A stretch of DNA of 64,000 nucleotides from Bradyrhizobium oropedii (GCF_020889685.1 NZ_JACMYO010000015.1:1-64000), one strand, 5' to 3'; numbered from the stretch's first letter, positions 53,767-62,672 are shown. Translations and numbers: made by a program. Notes: generated from the letters alone by a model not told the origin.

Positions 53767-55092
53767 TCAGAGCGGGAAGCACCGCATATAGGCTGCGAAC
53801 AGTTTCTCATCGCTCACGCTCACCAGTTCTGCGGCAATCGCGTCGGCAAGCTCGAGGTCGCGGTTCTGGATGCGCAGCCATGCCCGGGTATCGGCGGTGA
53901 TGTTCAGGGCTGCCTCTCCGACGTGACGCCCCGGCACCACCTGGAGCTCCTTGCCCTTGATCACAACCGTCATATCCAGCGCGCTTGCTCCGGTGAAGCG
54001 CAGATGCGTCACGAGGTCGAGGCCGCGCGCCCTGCCGCGCTGGAATCCGAGCGAAAGCGAGAAGATGTAGGACTGGACGCTGCCGGTATGGCGGCCGGAC
54101 GTGACCTGCTGGACCTTCTTGTGCGGGAAGCGCCGCGTCACCGTATCCTCGGCGTCGGTATCCGGGATCACGTAGACGAACTCATCCTTGTCGATCAGCG
54201 GCTTCACCACGTCGGCGAAATGGCCGTCGCGGTCTTCCAGAAAAGGCCCGATCACGTCTTCGCCGGCCGGGCAGGCCGAGATGCAATAGGCCGCCTTGTA
54301 GCCCGGCTTGAACGACAGCGATTGCCAGATATTCAGGGTCTCGGTGCGTGGAACGCGGGCGCGATAATCCTTTGCATCTTTCGAATCCGCGACCTTCTCG
54401 ACCCACTGCGTGAAGTTGCCGAGAAAGTCGTGATAATTGTGGGTGTGGCAGGACAGGAAATCGAAGCCGCCGTCCGGCTTGATGGCGCCGACCGGGCAGG
54501 CGGCGACGCACAATTTGCACTCCAGGCAGGGATTGTAGTCGATCGGCTGGTCGTGGGCGTCGACGTCGCAACCGAGCAGGATGGTGCCGAGCAGCACGAA
54601 GCTGCCGAATTTCGGGTGAATGACGCTGCGATGGATTCCCATCCGGCCGAGGCCTGCTTCCACCGCGATCGGCTTGTGCTGGACCATCATGATCCTGGGC
54701 AGGTCCATTTCCATCGGGAAAGCGGCGACCGAGTTGCAGGCCGGGATGCCGCGCTCGTCGAGCGCACGAACGATGGCGCGTGCGGTTTCGTTGACGTGAT
54801 CGTAGGTGCCGTGGAATTCCTCGTTGGCGACCGAGCGCGACGGCGAACGCACCGGCTCACGGTTCATGTGACAAACGATCGCGAGCAGGGAACGGGTCCG
54901 GCCATAGACCTTCCGGATGAAGTCCCGCTGCGGCGCGATGGCGGCACGCTCGAATTCGATGATGCCGACGTCGTCGGCTCCGCAGTTCCGCGCGATCTCC
55001 TTGATCAGCTCCGATGAAACCGGGGCATCGTGGAGCGGTTGGCTGCTGCGTGCCCGCACAGCCCTGACCGTGGGGTGATCGTCGAGGCTCAT
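53767..55092 (-). CDS. 4Fe-4S protein related to the QueG/reductive-dehalogenase ferredoxins
   Basis: 441 residues. NPCLECKLCVAACPVGAIKP (C189, C192, C195, C199) is one [4Fe-4S] site; C215 and AAYCISACPAGED (C270, C274) suggest a second with an unusual spacing. The N-terminal ~180 residues (GADDVGIIEFERAAIAPQRD, RSLLAIVCHMNREPVRSPSR) match the family's cobalamin/nitroreductase-like part. The last ~85 residues (LVTHLRFTGASALDMTVVIK then GKELQVVPGRHVGEAALNIT) look like an SCP2-like sterol-binding domain. Substrate and cofactor are not evident. Confidence 0.72.
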   Translation of the reverse strand: MSLDDHPTVRAVRARSSQPLHDAPVSSELIKEIARNCGADDVGIIEFERAAIAPQRDFIRKVYGRTRSLLAIVCHMNREPVRSPSRSVANEEFHGTYDHVNETARAIVRALDERGIPACNSVAAFPMEMDLPRIMMVQHKPIAVEAGLGRMGIHRSVIHPKFGSFVLLGTILLGCDVDAHDQPIDYNPCLECKLCVAACPVGAIKPDGGFDFLSCHTHNYHDFLGNFTQWVEKVADSKDAKDYRARVPRTETLNIWQSLSFKPGYKAAYCISACPAGEDVIGPFLEDRDGHFADVVKPLIDKDEFVYVIPDTDAEDTVTRRFPHKKVQQVTSGRHTGSVQSYIFSLSLGFQRGRARGLDLVTHLRFTGASALDMTVVIKGKELQVVPGRHVGEAALNITADTRAWLRIQNRDLELADAIAAELVSVSDEKLFAAYMRCFPL

Positions 55093-55407
55093 GGTCCATG
55101 CTCTCTATAAATGACTGGCATCATATTATGGAGCGGGTGGACGTGAGGCAAGCGAATTATCTGTCAATCGTCATGTAATGGAATCCCGGTCGTCGAAGCG
55201 ACAGATTTGCACATGCCTGAATAGCACTTTGCACACCCAGCGCGGCCAACTCCGTCATCCTGAGGAGCGCGTAGCGCGTCTCGAAGGATGGACGGCCTCA
55301 CTCTGGCCGTCGCCCTTCGAGACGGCCGCTTCGCGGCCTCCTCAGGGTGACGGTGATAGGTTCGATGGGAAATGCGCTCCTCGCAATGAACGGGGTGGAA
55401 GCCGTCG
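55093..55407 (-). other. Non-coding gap with a dispersed repeat
   Basis: 315 bp. On the Fe-S side it holds an AT-rich stretch (ATCATATTATGG, near 55120-55135) that may be its promoter. The middle holds the repeat at 55253-55352. Nothing recognisable is in the rest, next to the end of the cupin gene. Confidence 0.55.
55253..55352. repeat. Dispersed repeat (GTCATCCTGAGG type), copy 1
   Basis: CGTCATCCTGAGG (55253-55265) and CCTCAGGGTGACG (55340-55352) are complementary with one G-T wobble, enclosing TCTCGAAGGATGGACGGCC. Copy 2 at 61620-61742 shares the same order of motifs (GAGGAGC, GTCTCGAAGGATG, ACGGCC). Confidence 0.85.
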
Positions 55408-55857
55408 TCAATCCAAGAGCTTGGTATCGTCGGGTGCCTGCGGCGGCGTCTTGATCGCGATCGCCTTGAAGGCACGGCCGTTCGGCTTGGTGCCGCCATG
55501 CGGCGTACCCTTCGGGATCACGATCAGATCGCCCGGCTTCACCGTCACTTCCTTGTCGCCGAGCCAGACCGTGCCGGTGCCCTCCAGGATGAACTGCATC
55601 TCGTTGGTGTTGGGATGCATGTGCTTCGGCACGTTGCCGTCCTGGATCGAGACGGTGGCGCCGTCGGCGGAGACGAACGTCTTGGAGCGGAAGCCTGTCT
55701 TGTTGGCGTCGCCGAGCTTGTCGCCCTCCATCTCGCCGGTGTGGATCACCTGCGCCGTGATGCTCTCCGCCGCGAGCGCCGGCCGCAGCAAATGGGTGAC
55801 GCCACAGCCGGCGGCGAAGGCAGCGGCAATCGACAGCGTGGTTGCAACACGATTCAT
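55408..55857 (-). CDS. Exported cupin-domain protein
   Basis: 149 residues. A signal-type N-terminus (MNRVATTLSIAAAFAAGCGV) precedes a cupin: KHMHPNTNEMQFILEGTGTV is motif 1 (metal-binding H, H, E) and PGDLIVIPKGTPHGGTKPNG motif 2 with the last His. The residues fit a metal-binding dioxygenase-like or sensor cupin; the ligand is unknown. It ends beside the repeat and is divergent from the binding-protein gene at 56025, with about 170 bp of promoter space. Confidence 0.85.
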   Translation of the reverse strand: MNRVATTLSIAAAFAAGCGVTHLLRPALAAESITAQVIHTGEMEGDKLGDANKTGFRSKTFVSADGATVSIQDGNVPKHMHPNTNEMQFILEGTGTVWLGDKEVTVKPGDLIVIPKGTPHGGTKPNGRAFKAIAIKTPPQAPDDTKLLD

Positions 55858-56024
55858 GAAGACCTCCCTTGATGTTTCCCTTGAAGTATTCTTGGTGCTT
55901 CTCGGCGCTTTCTAAGTATCGGCGATGCTATGCCGCCGCCGCAGGCTTGACCAGCACCCGGAAAGTCGCCTTCTCAAGCCGTGCCGGCTCCTCTATCTTG
56001 CCCGCCAATCGAACGGAGGACGTC

Positions 56025-57050
56025 ATGAACAAACTGCTTGGCAAGCTTGCCGGAACGCTGCTGGCGCTGACCCTGTCCACGGGCCTTGCCGCGGCGCAAA
56101 GCAAGATCACCATCGCGGTCGGGGGCGGCGCCTGCCTGTGCTATCTGCCCACCGTGCTGGCCAAGCAGCTTGGCGAATACGACAAGGCCGGGCTTGCGGT
56201 CGAGCTGGTCGACCTCAAGGGCGGCTCGGATGCGCTGAAGGCGGTGCTCGGCGGCAGCGCCGACGTCGTCTCCGGTTATTTCGACCACTGCGTCAATATC
56301 GCCGCCAAGAAGCAGGAGATGCAGGCCTTCGTGGTCTATGACCGCTATCCCGGCCTCGTGCTGGTGGTGTCGCCGAAGCACACGGGCGAGATCAACTCGG
56401 TCAAGGATCTGGCCGGCAAGAAGGTCGGCGTCAGCGCACCCGGCTCCTCGACCGATTTCTTCCTGAAATATCTCTTGAAGAAGAACGGCCTCGATCCGGC
56501 CGGCACCGCCGTGATCGGCGTCGGCCTCGGCGCCACTGCGGTGGCTGCGATGGAACAGGGCCAGATCGATGCCGCCGTGATGCTCGATCCCTCCGTCACG
56601 GTGCTGCAAGGCAGCCACGCCGACCTCAAGATCCTCAGTGACACCCGCACCCAGCACGACACGCTCGCGGTGTTCGGCGGCGAATATCCGGGCGGCGCGC
56701 TCTATTCGACCGCGGCCTGGGTCAACGGCCACGAGAAGGAGGTGCAGGCACTGACCAATGCGATCATGGCGACGCTGGCCTGGATCCATTCGCATTCCGC
56801 CGAAGACATCATGGCCAGGATGCCGGAGGAGCTCGTCGGCAAGAACAAGGAGCAATATCTGGCCGCGCTGAAAAACACGATCCCGATGTACTCGGAAACC
56901 GGCAAGATGGACCCCAAGGGCGCCGAGGCCGTGCTCGCGGTGTTCAGCGAAGGCTCGCCTGAGGTGGCGAAGGCCGGCATCGACGTCACCAAGACCTACA
57001 CCAACAAATTCGTCGATCAGGTCAAGAAGACGACCGGAAGCGCGAAGTAG
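56025..57050 (+). CDS. NMT1/SsuA-type periplasmic binding protein
   Basis: 341 residues. A signal peptide (MNKLLGKLAGTLLALTLSTG, cleavage near AAAQS) precedes a NMT1-like fold: KITIAVGGGACLCYLPTVLA, LKGGSDALKAVLGGSADVVS, GKKVGVSAPGSSTDFFLKYL. The CLC cysteine pair lies where ligand-loop residues normally sit. The ATG at 56025 has ACGGAGGA five bases upstream; longer in-frame sequence is rejected. It is the likely partner of the ABC ATPase/permease at 49529-51129. The ligand is unknown. Confidence 0.9.
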   Translation: MNKLLGKLAGTLLALTLSTGLAAAQSKITIAVGGGACLCYLPTVLAKQLGEYDKAGLAVELVDLKGGSDALKAVLGGSADVVSGYFDHCVNIAAKKQEMQAFVVYDRYPGLVLVVSPKHTGEINSVKDLAGKKVGVSAPGSSTDFFLKYLLKKNGLDPAGTAVIGVGLGATAVAAMEQGQIDAAVMLDPSVTVLQGSHADLKILSDTRTQHDTLAVFGGEYPGGALYSTAAWVNGHEKEVQALTNAIMATLAWIHSHSAEDIMARMPEELVGKNKEQYLAALKNTIPMYSETGKMDPKGAEAVLAVFSEGSPEVAKAGIDVTKTYTNKFVDQVKKTTGSAK

Positions 57051-57096
57051 GCATGATCCGCAAAAGTGTGAAGCGGTTTTGCGAAGAGATCATGCC
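57050..57096. repeat. Hairpin repeat (GGCATGATC...GATCATGCC)
   Basis: GGCATGATCCGCAAAA (57050-57065), loop, TTTTGCG (57077-57083), 4-base bulge, GATCATGCC (57088-57096). A ~16-bp stem in total with one bulge. This type of ATGATC...GATCAT repeat is common in rhizobial intergenic regions. It lies between the binding protein and the NUDIX gene, whose start follows directly. Confidence 0.85.
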
Positions 57097-57099
57097 CAA

Positions 57100-57816
57100 A
57101 TGAGCGGTACCGACATGCAGTCTCCGCTCATTTGTCGCGTCACCGCGCTCGACCTCGCATTGCAGCGGCGTCCCTGGCCGTTCGCGGACGAGCGGCGCGC
57201 CGAGATCGACGCGCATTTCGCTGAACAGCAGCGGCTGAATCCGAACCTGTGGAACGGCCGCGTCCTGCTCGGGCGTGATCCGGTGTTCGCCGGCGAGCGG
57301 CTCAGCGCGAGCTATTTCGAGACCGATTTCGCGAGCTTCCTGGCCTGGCGCGACTGGGGTTTCCCGGACAAGGAAATCTTCAACGGCTTCGGCATGGGCG
57401 CGCTGCTCGCCAGCGACGGCGCCTTCGTGTGTGGGGTGATGGGCGAACAGACGGCCAATGCCGGACGCATCTATTTCCCCTCCGGCACGCCGGATCTCGA
57501 CGACATCAGCGGCGAGACGGTCGATATCGCCGGCAGCGTGATGCGCGAGCTCGAGGAGGAGACCGGGCTTTTGCCGTCGGATTGCCGCGGCGACGCCGAC
57601 TGGCACTGCATCTACACCGGGTCCGCGCTCGCGATGATGCAGATCCTGCGCATCGATATGCCCGGTGACGCGCTGCGTGCGCGCATCGAGGCCAACCTCG
57701 CACGCCAGGAAAATCCCGAGCTCACCGGCATCCATCTGGTGCGCAGCCGCGCCGATCTCACCGCCGCCATGCCGCGCTTCGTCACCGCGTTCATCGAAAC
57801 GCAGCTGCCGGCGTAG
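57100..57816 (+). CDS. NUDIX hydrolase domain protein
   Basis: 238 residues. The second half of a NUDIX box is clear in VMRELEEETGLLPSDCRGD (REx-EExG), with a less canonical first half (ISGETVDIAGS). The N-terminal ~90 residues (LQRRPWPFADERRAEIDAHF, GRVLLGRDPVFAGERLSASY) form a lead domain. It probably cleaves a nucleoside diphosphate-linked compound. Starts at 57100 and 57115 are both possible. It directly follows a hairpin repeat. Confidence 0.8.
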   Translation: MSGTDMQSPLICRVTALDLALQRRPWPFADERRAEIDAHFAEQQRLNPNLWNGRVLLGRDPVFAGERLSASYFETDFASFLAWRDWGFPDKEIFNGFGMGALLASDGAFVCGVMGEQTANAGRIYFPSGTPDLDDISGETVDIAGSVMRELEEETGLLPSDCRGDADWHCIYTGSALAMMQILRIDMPGDALRARIEANLARQENPELTGIHLVRSRADLTAAMPRFVTAFIETQLPA

Positions 57817-57892
57817 AGCGGGGACTCATTCGGGCGCGCTTGTGACCGGTACCATCAGTCGTTGACGGATTCCGGCCCGGAGCAACGGCTGA

Positions 57893-58459
57893 TCATTCGG
57901 CCACCTCAACGATCATCTCGACCTCCACAGCATTGTTGAATGGAAGTCCCGCCATCCCGACGGCAGATCGCGCGTGCTTTCCGGCTGCGGCGCCGAAGAC
58001 TTCCACCATCAAGTCGGAGAATCCGTTCACGACTTTCGGTTGGTCACCAAAGCCCTCGGCCGAATTGACCATCCCGAAGACCTTGACCACGCGCTTCACC
58101 CGATCGAGGCTTCCAAGTGCGACGCGCACTTTCGCCAACATGATCAGGCCAACCTGACGCGCCGTGTCGTAGCCTTCCTGCACGGTGAGGTCCTTGCCCA
58201 CCTTGCCCTTGTACTTCCAGTCGGCAGCCGGGGTGTTTCCCGCGAGGAAGACCAGATTGCCGACCCGGACAGCATCGACGTAGTTGGCGACGGGAACAGG
58301 CACCGGCGGCAGCGTAATGTTCAACTCCTTCAGTTTGGCCTCGGCGGAGGGTGAATTCTGCGCCACGGCACCCGACGACGCGGCAATCCACGCTCCCAAT
58401 CCAAGTACGCATGCACCGAACCACGAGATGAGTCTCGTTCTGCAAAGCATGTGAGTCAT
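57893..58459 (-). CDS. Exported RidA-family protein
   Basis: 188 residues. A signal peptide (WFGACVLGLGAWIAASSGAV) precedes the RidA/YjgF fold: VRVGNLVFLAGNTPAADWKY, VKVFGMVNSAEGFGDQPKVV and ARSAVGMAGLPFNNAVEVEM. RidA proteins hydrolyse reactive enamines and usually work in the cytoplasm; a Sec-type leader is unusual. The Arg of the RidA active site is present in the segment HARSAVG. TTGGAGG precedes the ATG at 58459. Confidence 0.85.
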   Translation of the reverse strand: MTHMLCRTRLISWFGACVLGLGAWIAASSGAVAQNSPSAEAKLKELNITLPPVPVPVANYVDAVRVGNLVFLAGNTPAADWKYKGKVGKDLTVQEGYDTARQVGLIMLAKVRVALGSLDRVKRVVKVFGMVNSAEGFGDQPKVVNGFSDLMVEVFGAAAGKHARSAVGMAGLPFNNAVEVEMIVEVAE

Positions 58460-58757
58460 GTGTCGCCTCCAATGACGCCTACTTCGCAGCCTTCAGGATA
58501 AGGCAGAAACGGCGTTCCTTCTTTCCGTAGTTCTCCGGGCTGCAAGAGATCGGATCGCATTTCGTGTCGCCTCGTTGAGGGCAAAGCGGATGCGGCTGTG
58601 CGTACACATCCTGGCGTCGCGCGTCCGTTCCGTCGAAACTTTGCGCAAGCCTGCGCCGTGGCGACGCAGCCATCGCGCTTGACATCATCGGTCGCTCCCT
58701 CTGTGATAGGGCGGCACGAAAACAAAAAATGCAGTGCACAATCTCTGGGAGGGATGC

Positions 58758-60068
58758 ATGCCGGTCAGGAGGGCCGCCCGCTGGCTCGCGGGTCTATCCG
58801 TCGCGGTTGCGGCGCTGGGCGTGGCTGCTTCAGCGCATGCACAGGACAAGAAGATCAAGATCGGCGTGATCTTCGATTTGACCGGCCCGCTGGCCGGTGG
58901 CGGCTCCGAGCTGCAATATACCGGCGTCAAGATCATGCTCGACCATTACGCCAAGACCGGCGTCGAGGGTTACAAGGTTGAGGCGGTCTACGCCGACGCG
59001 CAGAGCAAGCCCGATATCGCCATCAACGAGGCCGTCCGCCTGCTCGAGCAGGAGAAGGTCGATATGGTGATGGGCTTCTTCTCCTCGGCGCAATGCGTGC
59101 CGGTGGCGGCCCGGGTCGACCAGATGAAGAAGTTCATGTGGATCACGACCTGCATCTCCTCCGGCGTGTTCGACGGCAAGAACTACAAATACGTGTTCCG
59201 CCCACAGGCCGCTGGCAACCAGTACGGCATGATGACGACCGACTTCATCGCGCAATATTCGTTGTCCAAGTTCGGCAATGAGCCGAAGGACCTCCGGGTT
59301 GCCATCATCCATGAGGACGGCGCCTATGGCGTCGACGTCGCCAAGGGCAACGAGGCCGGCGCCAGGAAGGCCGGCTTCAACGTCGTGCTCAAGGAGGGCT
59401 ATTCGGCAACCGCGCCCGATCTGTCGGCGCTGGTGACCAAGCTGAAGCGCGCCAAGCCCGATGTGATTTTCCACACCGGCTACAATCCGGACATTACCCT
59501 GCTGTTCCGCCAGGCGCGCGAGCAGGGGGTGAAGTTCGGCGCCATCGTCGGCCACGGCGCGGGTTATGGCGTCTACGAGAAGCTGAGGGAAGGTCTCGGC
59601 GTCGACGCCAATTATCTGTTCAACACCGACCCGATTTCGATCTGGCTTGCCAATCAGAACGGCATGGATCCGAAGCTGCCGCCGGTGATCAAGATGGTTG
59701 GCGAGGAATTCGACAAGCTCAAGCCCGGCGTGCCGATCCGCTCCGCCCATGTCGGCATCGGCGCGGCCAACGCCTATGTGTTCCTCGACGACGTGCTGCC
59801 ACGCGCGATCAAGAAGTATGGCGGCGTCGATCCGGATGCGCTGCGGAAGGCGGCGCTCGACACCGACATTCCCGAGGGCGGCACCATGCTTGGTTACGGC
59901 GTGAAGTTCTACGGCGAGGGCGAGCAGTATGCCGGGCAGAACGCGCGCTCGTTCCCGGTGGTGCTGCAATATGTCGACGACAAATCCTACGTGGTGTGGC
60001 CGAAGAGCCAGATGCAGCGCGAGACCGTGCTGCCGCTGCCGGCCGGCACCACCTACAGCTACAAATAG
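58758..60068 (+). CDS. Liv-type periplasmic amino-acid/amide binding protein
   Basis: 436 residues. A signal peptide (WLAGLSVAVAALGVAASAHA) precedes a peripla_BP_6 fold (IKIGVIFDLTGPLAGGGSEL, then VDMVMGFFSSAQCVPVAARV and LRVAIIHEDGAYGVDVAKGN). The ATG at 58758 (MPVRRAARW) follows CTGGGAGGGATG. It is the first gene of a five-gene Liv-type ABC operon with its own ATPases and permeases downstream. The ligand could be a branched-chain or aromatic amino acid derivative; the sequence does not decide. Confidence 0.93.
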   Translation: MPVRRAARWLAGLSVAVAALGVAASAHAQDKKIKIGVIFDLTGPLAGGGSELQYTGVKIMLDHYAKTGVEGYKVEAVYADAQSKPDIAINEAVRLLEQEKVDMVMGFFSSAQCVPVAARVDQMKKFMWITTCISSGVFDGKNYKYVFRPQAAGNQYGMMTTDFIAQYSLSKFGNEPKDLRVAIIHEDGAYGVDVAKGNEAGARKAGFNVVLKEGYSATAPDLSALVTKLKRAKPDVIFHTGYNPDITLLFRQAREQGVKFGAIVGHGAGYGVYEKLREGLGVDANYLFNTDPISIWLANQNGMDPKLPPVIKMVGEEFDKLKPGVPIRSAHVGIGAANAYVFLDDVLPRAIKKYGGVDPDALRKAALDTDIPEGGTMLGYGVKFYGEGEQYAGQNARSFPVVLQYVDDKSYVVWPKSQMQRETVLPLPAGTTYSYK

Positions 60069-60090
60069 CTCGCTCGCGAAGGGGACCGCC

Positions 60091-60864
60091 GTGCTCGCCG
60101 TGGAAGGCCTGGTCAAGCGGTTTGGCGGCTTTCGCGCCGTCAACAATGTGTCGTTCCGCGTCGAGCAGGGCGAGATCCTCGGTTTGATCGGCCCGAACGG
60201 CTCGGGCAAGAGCACCATCTTCAACATGCTCTCCGGCACCTTGCCGCCGACCGAGGGCTCGATCCTGTTCGACGGCCGCGAGATCGCAGGTCTCGCCCCG
60301 CATCGGATCATCGTGAGCGGCATCGGCCGCACCTTCCAGATCCCGCGGCCGTTTCATCGCCTCAGCATCTTCGAGAACGTCGTGCTCGCCGGCTTCTACG
60401 GGCAGGGCCGTCACAGCCGCAGCAGGGCCGAGGAGGCGGCCGAGCGTGCACTGGCGATGGTCGGGCTGCCGACCGATCGCCATGCCAGCGTCGAGGGGCT
60501 GGGCGCTGCGGGGTTGAAGAAGCTCGAACTGGCCAAGGCGCTCGCGACAGGACCGAAACTCCTGCTCGCCGACGAAAGCCTCGGCGGGCTCGACGAGGCC
60601 GAGATGGACCAGGCCGCCGATATGCTGCGGCGGATCCGCGACGAACTCGGCATCACCATCATCTGGGTCGAGCACATCATGGGCGTCTTGATGCGCGTGG
60701 TCGATCGCGTGATGGTGCTGGATCACGGCGAGAAGATCGCCGAAGGCCTGCCGGCGGATGTCGCCGGCGATGCCAGGGTGATCGAGGTCTATCTCGGCAC
60801 CGATGCGGATGCGAGCCTTGCAGCCGCGGCCGCAGCGCAAGCGCGCCGCCGGATCGGGGCGTGA
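60091..60864 (+). CDS. ABC ATPase, LivG type
   Basis: 257 residues. Walker A GLIGPNGSGKSTIFNMLSGT, the Q-loop in IGRTFQIPRPFHRLSIFENV, a degenerate signature (GLGAAGLKKLELAKALATGP), and Walker B LLLADESLGGLDEAEMDQAA. The C-terminus (LPADVAGDARVIEVYLGTDA) is of LivG type. The GTG at 60091 with GAAGGGG upstream is the start. Its stop overlaps the next start (GTGA). Confidence 0.9.
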   Translation: MLAVEGLVKRFGGFRAVNNVSFRVEQGEILGLIGPNGSGKSTIFNMLSGTLPPTEGSILFDGREIAGLAPHRIIVSGIGRTFQIPRPFHRLSIFENVVLAGFYGQGRHSRSRAEEAAERALAMVGLPTDRHASVEGLGAAGLKKLELAKALATGPKLLLADESLGGLDEAEMDQAADMLRRIRDELGITIIWVEHIMGVLMRVVDRVMVLDHGEKIAEGLPADVAGDARVIEVYLGTDADASLAAAAAAQARRRIGA

Positions 60865-61574
60865 CCGGCATGCTGGAGTTGAAGTCGATCGATGCGGGCT
60901 ATGGCAGCTTCCAGGCGCTGTTCGACGTCAGCCTCGACGTCAGGGCGGGCGAGGCGGTCGGCGTGATCGGCCCGAACGGCGCCGGCAAGACCACCTTGAT
61001 GCGGGTGATCTCCGGATTGATCCGCCCGATCCGGGGGACCATCGCGATGGAGGGCACCGACGTCGTCGCGACGCCGCCGCATCGCATCGTCAGCCTCGGG
61101 ATCGCGCATGTGCCGGAAAACCGCCGGCTGTTTCCGCGGCTCACGGTCGCGGACAATCTGAAGATGGGCGCCTACATGCCGGGCGCCCGCGCGCATTACG
61201 TGGAGCGGCTGGAGTTCGTGTTCGAGCTGTTTCCGCGGCTCAAGGAGCGGCTGCAGCAGATGGCCGGCACGATGTCCGGCGGCGAGCAGCAAATGTGCGC
61301 GATCGGCCGCGCCCTGATGTCGAACCCGAAACTGCTGCTGCTCGACGAGCCGTCGGCCGGGCTTGCGCCGGTCGTGGTGCAGCAGGTGTTCGAGCTCGTC
61401 AAGCGCATCCGCGCCTCGGGACTGACGGTGCTGATCGTCGAGCAGAACGTGCAGCAGGTGCTGCGCGTGGTCGACCGCGCCTATCTCCTGGAAGCCGGCT
61501 CCATCCGCGCCGCCGGGTCAGCGGCGGAGCTCGCGGCCAGCGACACCATCAAGCAGGCGTATTTGGGAGTGTGA
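60861..61574 (+). CDS. ABC ATPase, LivF type
   Basis: 237 residues. Walker A VIGPNGAGKTTLMRVISGLI, the family loop GIAHVPENRRLFPRLTVADN, signature TMSGGEQQMCAIGRALMSNP and Walker B LLLLDEPSAGLAPVVVQQVF are intact. The start is GTG 60861 (overlapping the LivG stop) or ATG 60870. It is followed by a 216-bp gap holding a repeat. Confidence 0.92.
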   Translation: MTGMLELKSIDAGYGSFQALFDVSLDVRAGEAVGVIGPNGAGKTTLMRVISGLIRPIRGTIAMEGTDVVATPPHRIVSLGIAHVPENRRLFPRLTVADNLKMGAYMPGARAHYVERLEFVFELFPRLKERLQQMAGTMSGGEQQMCAIGRALMSNPKLLLLDEPSAGLAPVVVQQVFELVKRIRASGLTVLIVEQNVQQVLRVVDRAYLLEAGSIRAAGSAAELAASDTIKQAYLGV

Positions 61575-61619
61575 AGGAATGATGATCGTGGATCGGACAG
61601 GCGCGCCCACACAGTTTCC

Positions 61620-61742
61620 CGTCATCTTGAGGAGCCGCGAAGCGGCGTCTCGAAGGATGCACGGCCCGGCTGGTGGCCGTGCATCCTTCGAGGCTCGCCC
61701 AGCGGCGCAAGTGCGCCGCAAGGCTCGCACCTCAGGTTGACG
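61620..61742. repeat. Dispersed repeat (GTCATCTTGAGG type), copy 2, inside the Liv operon
   Basis: TCGAAGGATGCACGGCC (61650-61666) is the exact complement of GGCCGTGCATCCTTCGA (61675-61691), flanked by CGTCATCTTGAGG (61620-61632) and CCTCAGGTTGACG (61730-61742). It shares motif order with the copy at 55253-55352. It separates the LivF and LivH genes of one operon. Confidence 0.85.
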
Positions 61743-61790
61743 GTTATGATGATTCAGCCAGACGCCGCCACGGTCTAAGGCAGAACGGCC

Positions 61791-62672
61791 ATGCAATCCT
61801 TCCTCGGCATCTTCGACATCTACCTGCTGGAGGCCGTGATCAACGGCATCCTGCTCGGCGGCGTGCTGGCGCTGTTGGCGCTCGGGCTCAATCTGATCTT
61901 CGGCGTCATCGACGTCACCTGGATCTGCTACGCCGAGCTCGTGATGATCGGCATGTACGGCATGTACTATCTGGTGCAGGTCTTTCATCTGCCGTATTGG
62001 GCGGCCGCGCCGCTCGTCATCCTGCTGGTCGCGCTGCTCGGCGCCGCGCTGCATTTCCTGGTCATCGCGCCCTTGCTGACCGCGCCGCCGATCAACCAGC
62101 TGCTGGCCACCGGCGGCGTGCTGTTCATCCTGCAGAGCTTCGCCACCGTCGCCTTCGGGATCGACTTCCGCAATCTCGGCATCCGCCTGCCGGTGCTGGC
62201 GCTCGGCGAGATGAATTTCAGCTACGCGCGGCTGCTCTCGTTCGGAGCGGCGCTCGCCGGCATGATCGGCGTCTATCTGTTCCTGACCCGTACCTTCACC
62301 GGCACCGCGATCCGCGCCATTGCGCAGGACCGCCAGATCATGCCGCTGATGGGCGTCGACCCCAGGCGGATCTATCTCGTCACCTCGGCGATCGGCGGCG
62401 GGCTCGCCGGCCTCGCGGCGTGCCTATTGGTGCTGCAATATGACGTGCATCCGTTCGTCGGCCTGTCGTTCGGGCCGATCACCTTCCTCATCTGTGTGCT
62501 CGGCGGCCTCGGCAATTTCATCGGCGGCTTCATCGCCGCTTTCGTGTTCGCCGAGATCATCTCGCTCGGCGGCCTGTTCTCCGATCTCGAGTGGGGCTAC
62601 GTGCTGGCGTTCGCCTTCTTCATCGTCATGATGTTCATCCGGCCCGCGGGCCTGCTCTCGAGGCGCTCGTGA
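61791..62672 (+). CDS. ABC permease, LivH type
   Basis: 293 residues, about eight helices. INGILLGGVLALLALGLNLI followed by FGVIDVTWICYAELVMIGMY is the LivH N-terminal region, and GTAIRAIAQDRQIMPLMGVD is the ATPase-contact loop. It follows LivF after the repeat, with its own start at ATG 61791. Its stop overlaps the LivM start (GTGA). Confidence 0.92.
   Translation: MQSFLGIFDIYLLEAVINGILLGGVLALLALGLNLIFGVIDVTWICYAELVMIGMYGMYYLVQVFHLPYWAAAPLVILLVALLGAALHFLVIAPLLTAPPINQLLATGGVLFILQSFATVAFGIDFRNLGIRLPVLALGEMNFSYARLLSFGAALAGMIGVYLFLTRTFTGTAIRAIAQDRQIMPLMGVDPRRIYLVTSAIGGGLAGLAACLLVLQYDVHPFVGLSFGPITFLICVLGGLGNFIGGFIAAFVFAEIISLGGLFSDLEWGYVLAFAFFIVMMFIRPAGLLSRRS

Noticed and set aside
58479..58739. 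Possible small minus-strand protein ending in CDPISCSPENYGKKERRFCL
   Set aside because: The start is unclear, there is no Shine-Dalgarno, and I recognise no family. The Cys-containing tail is curious but not enough to call a gene.
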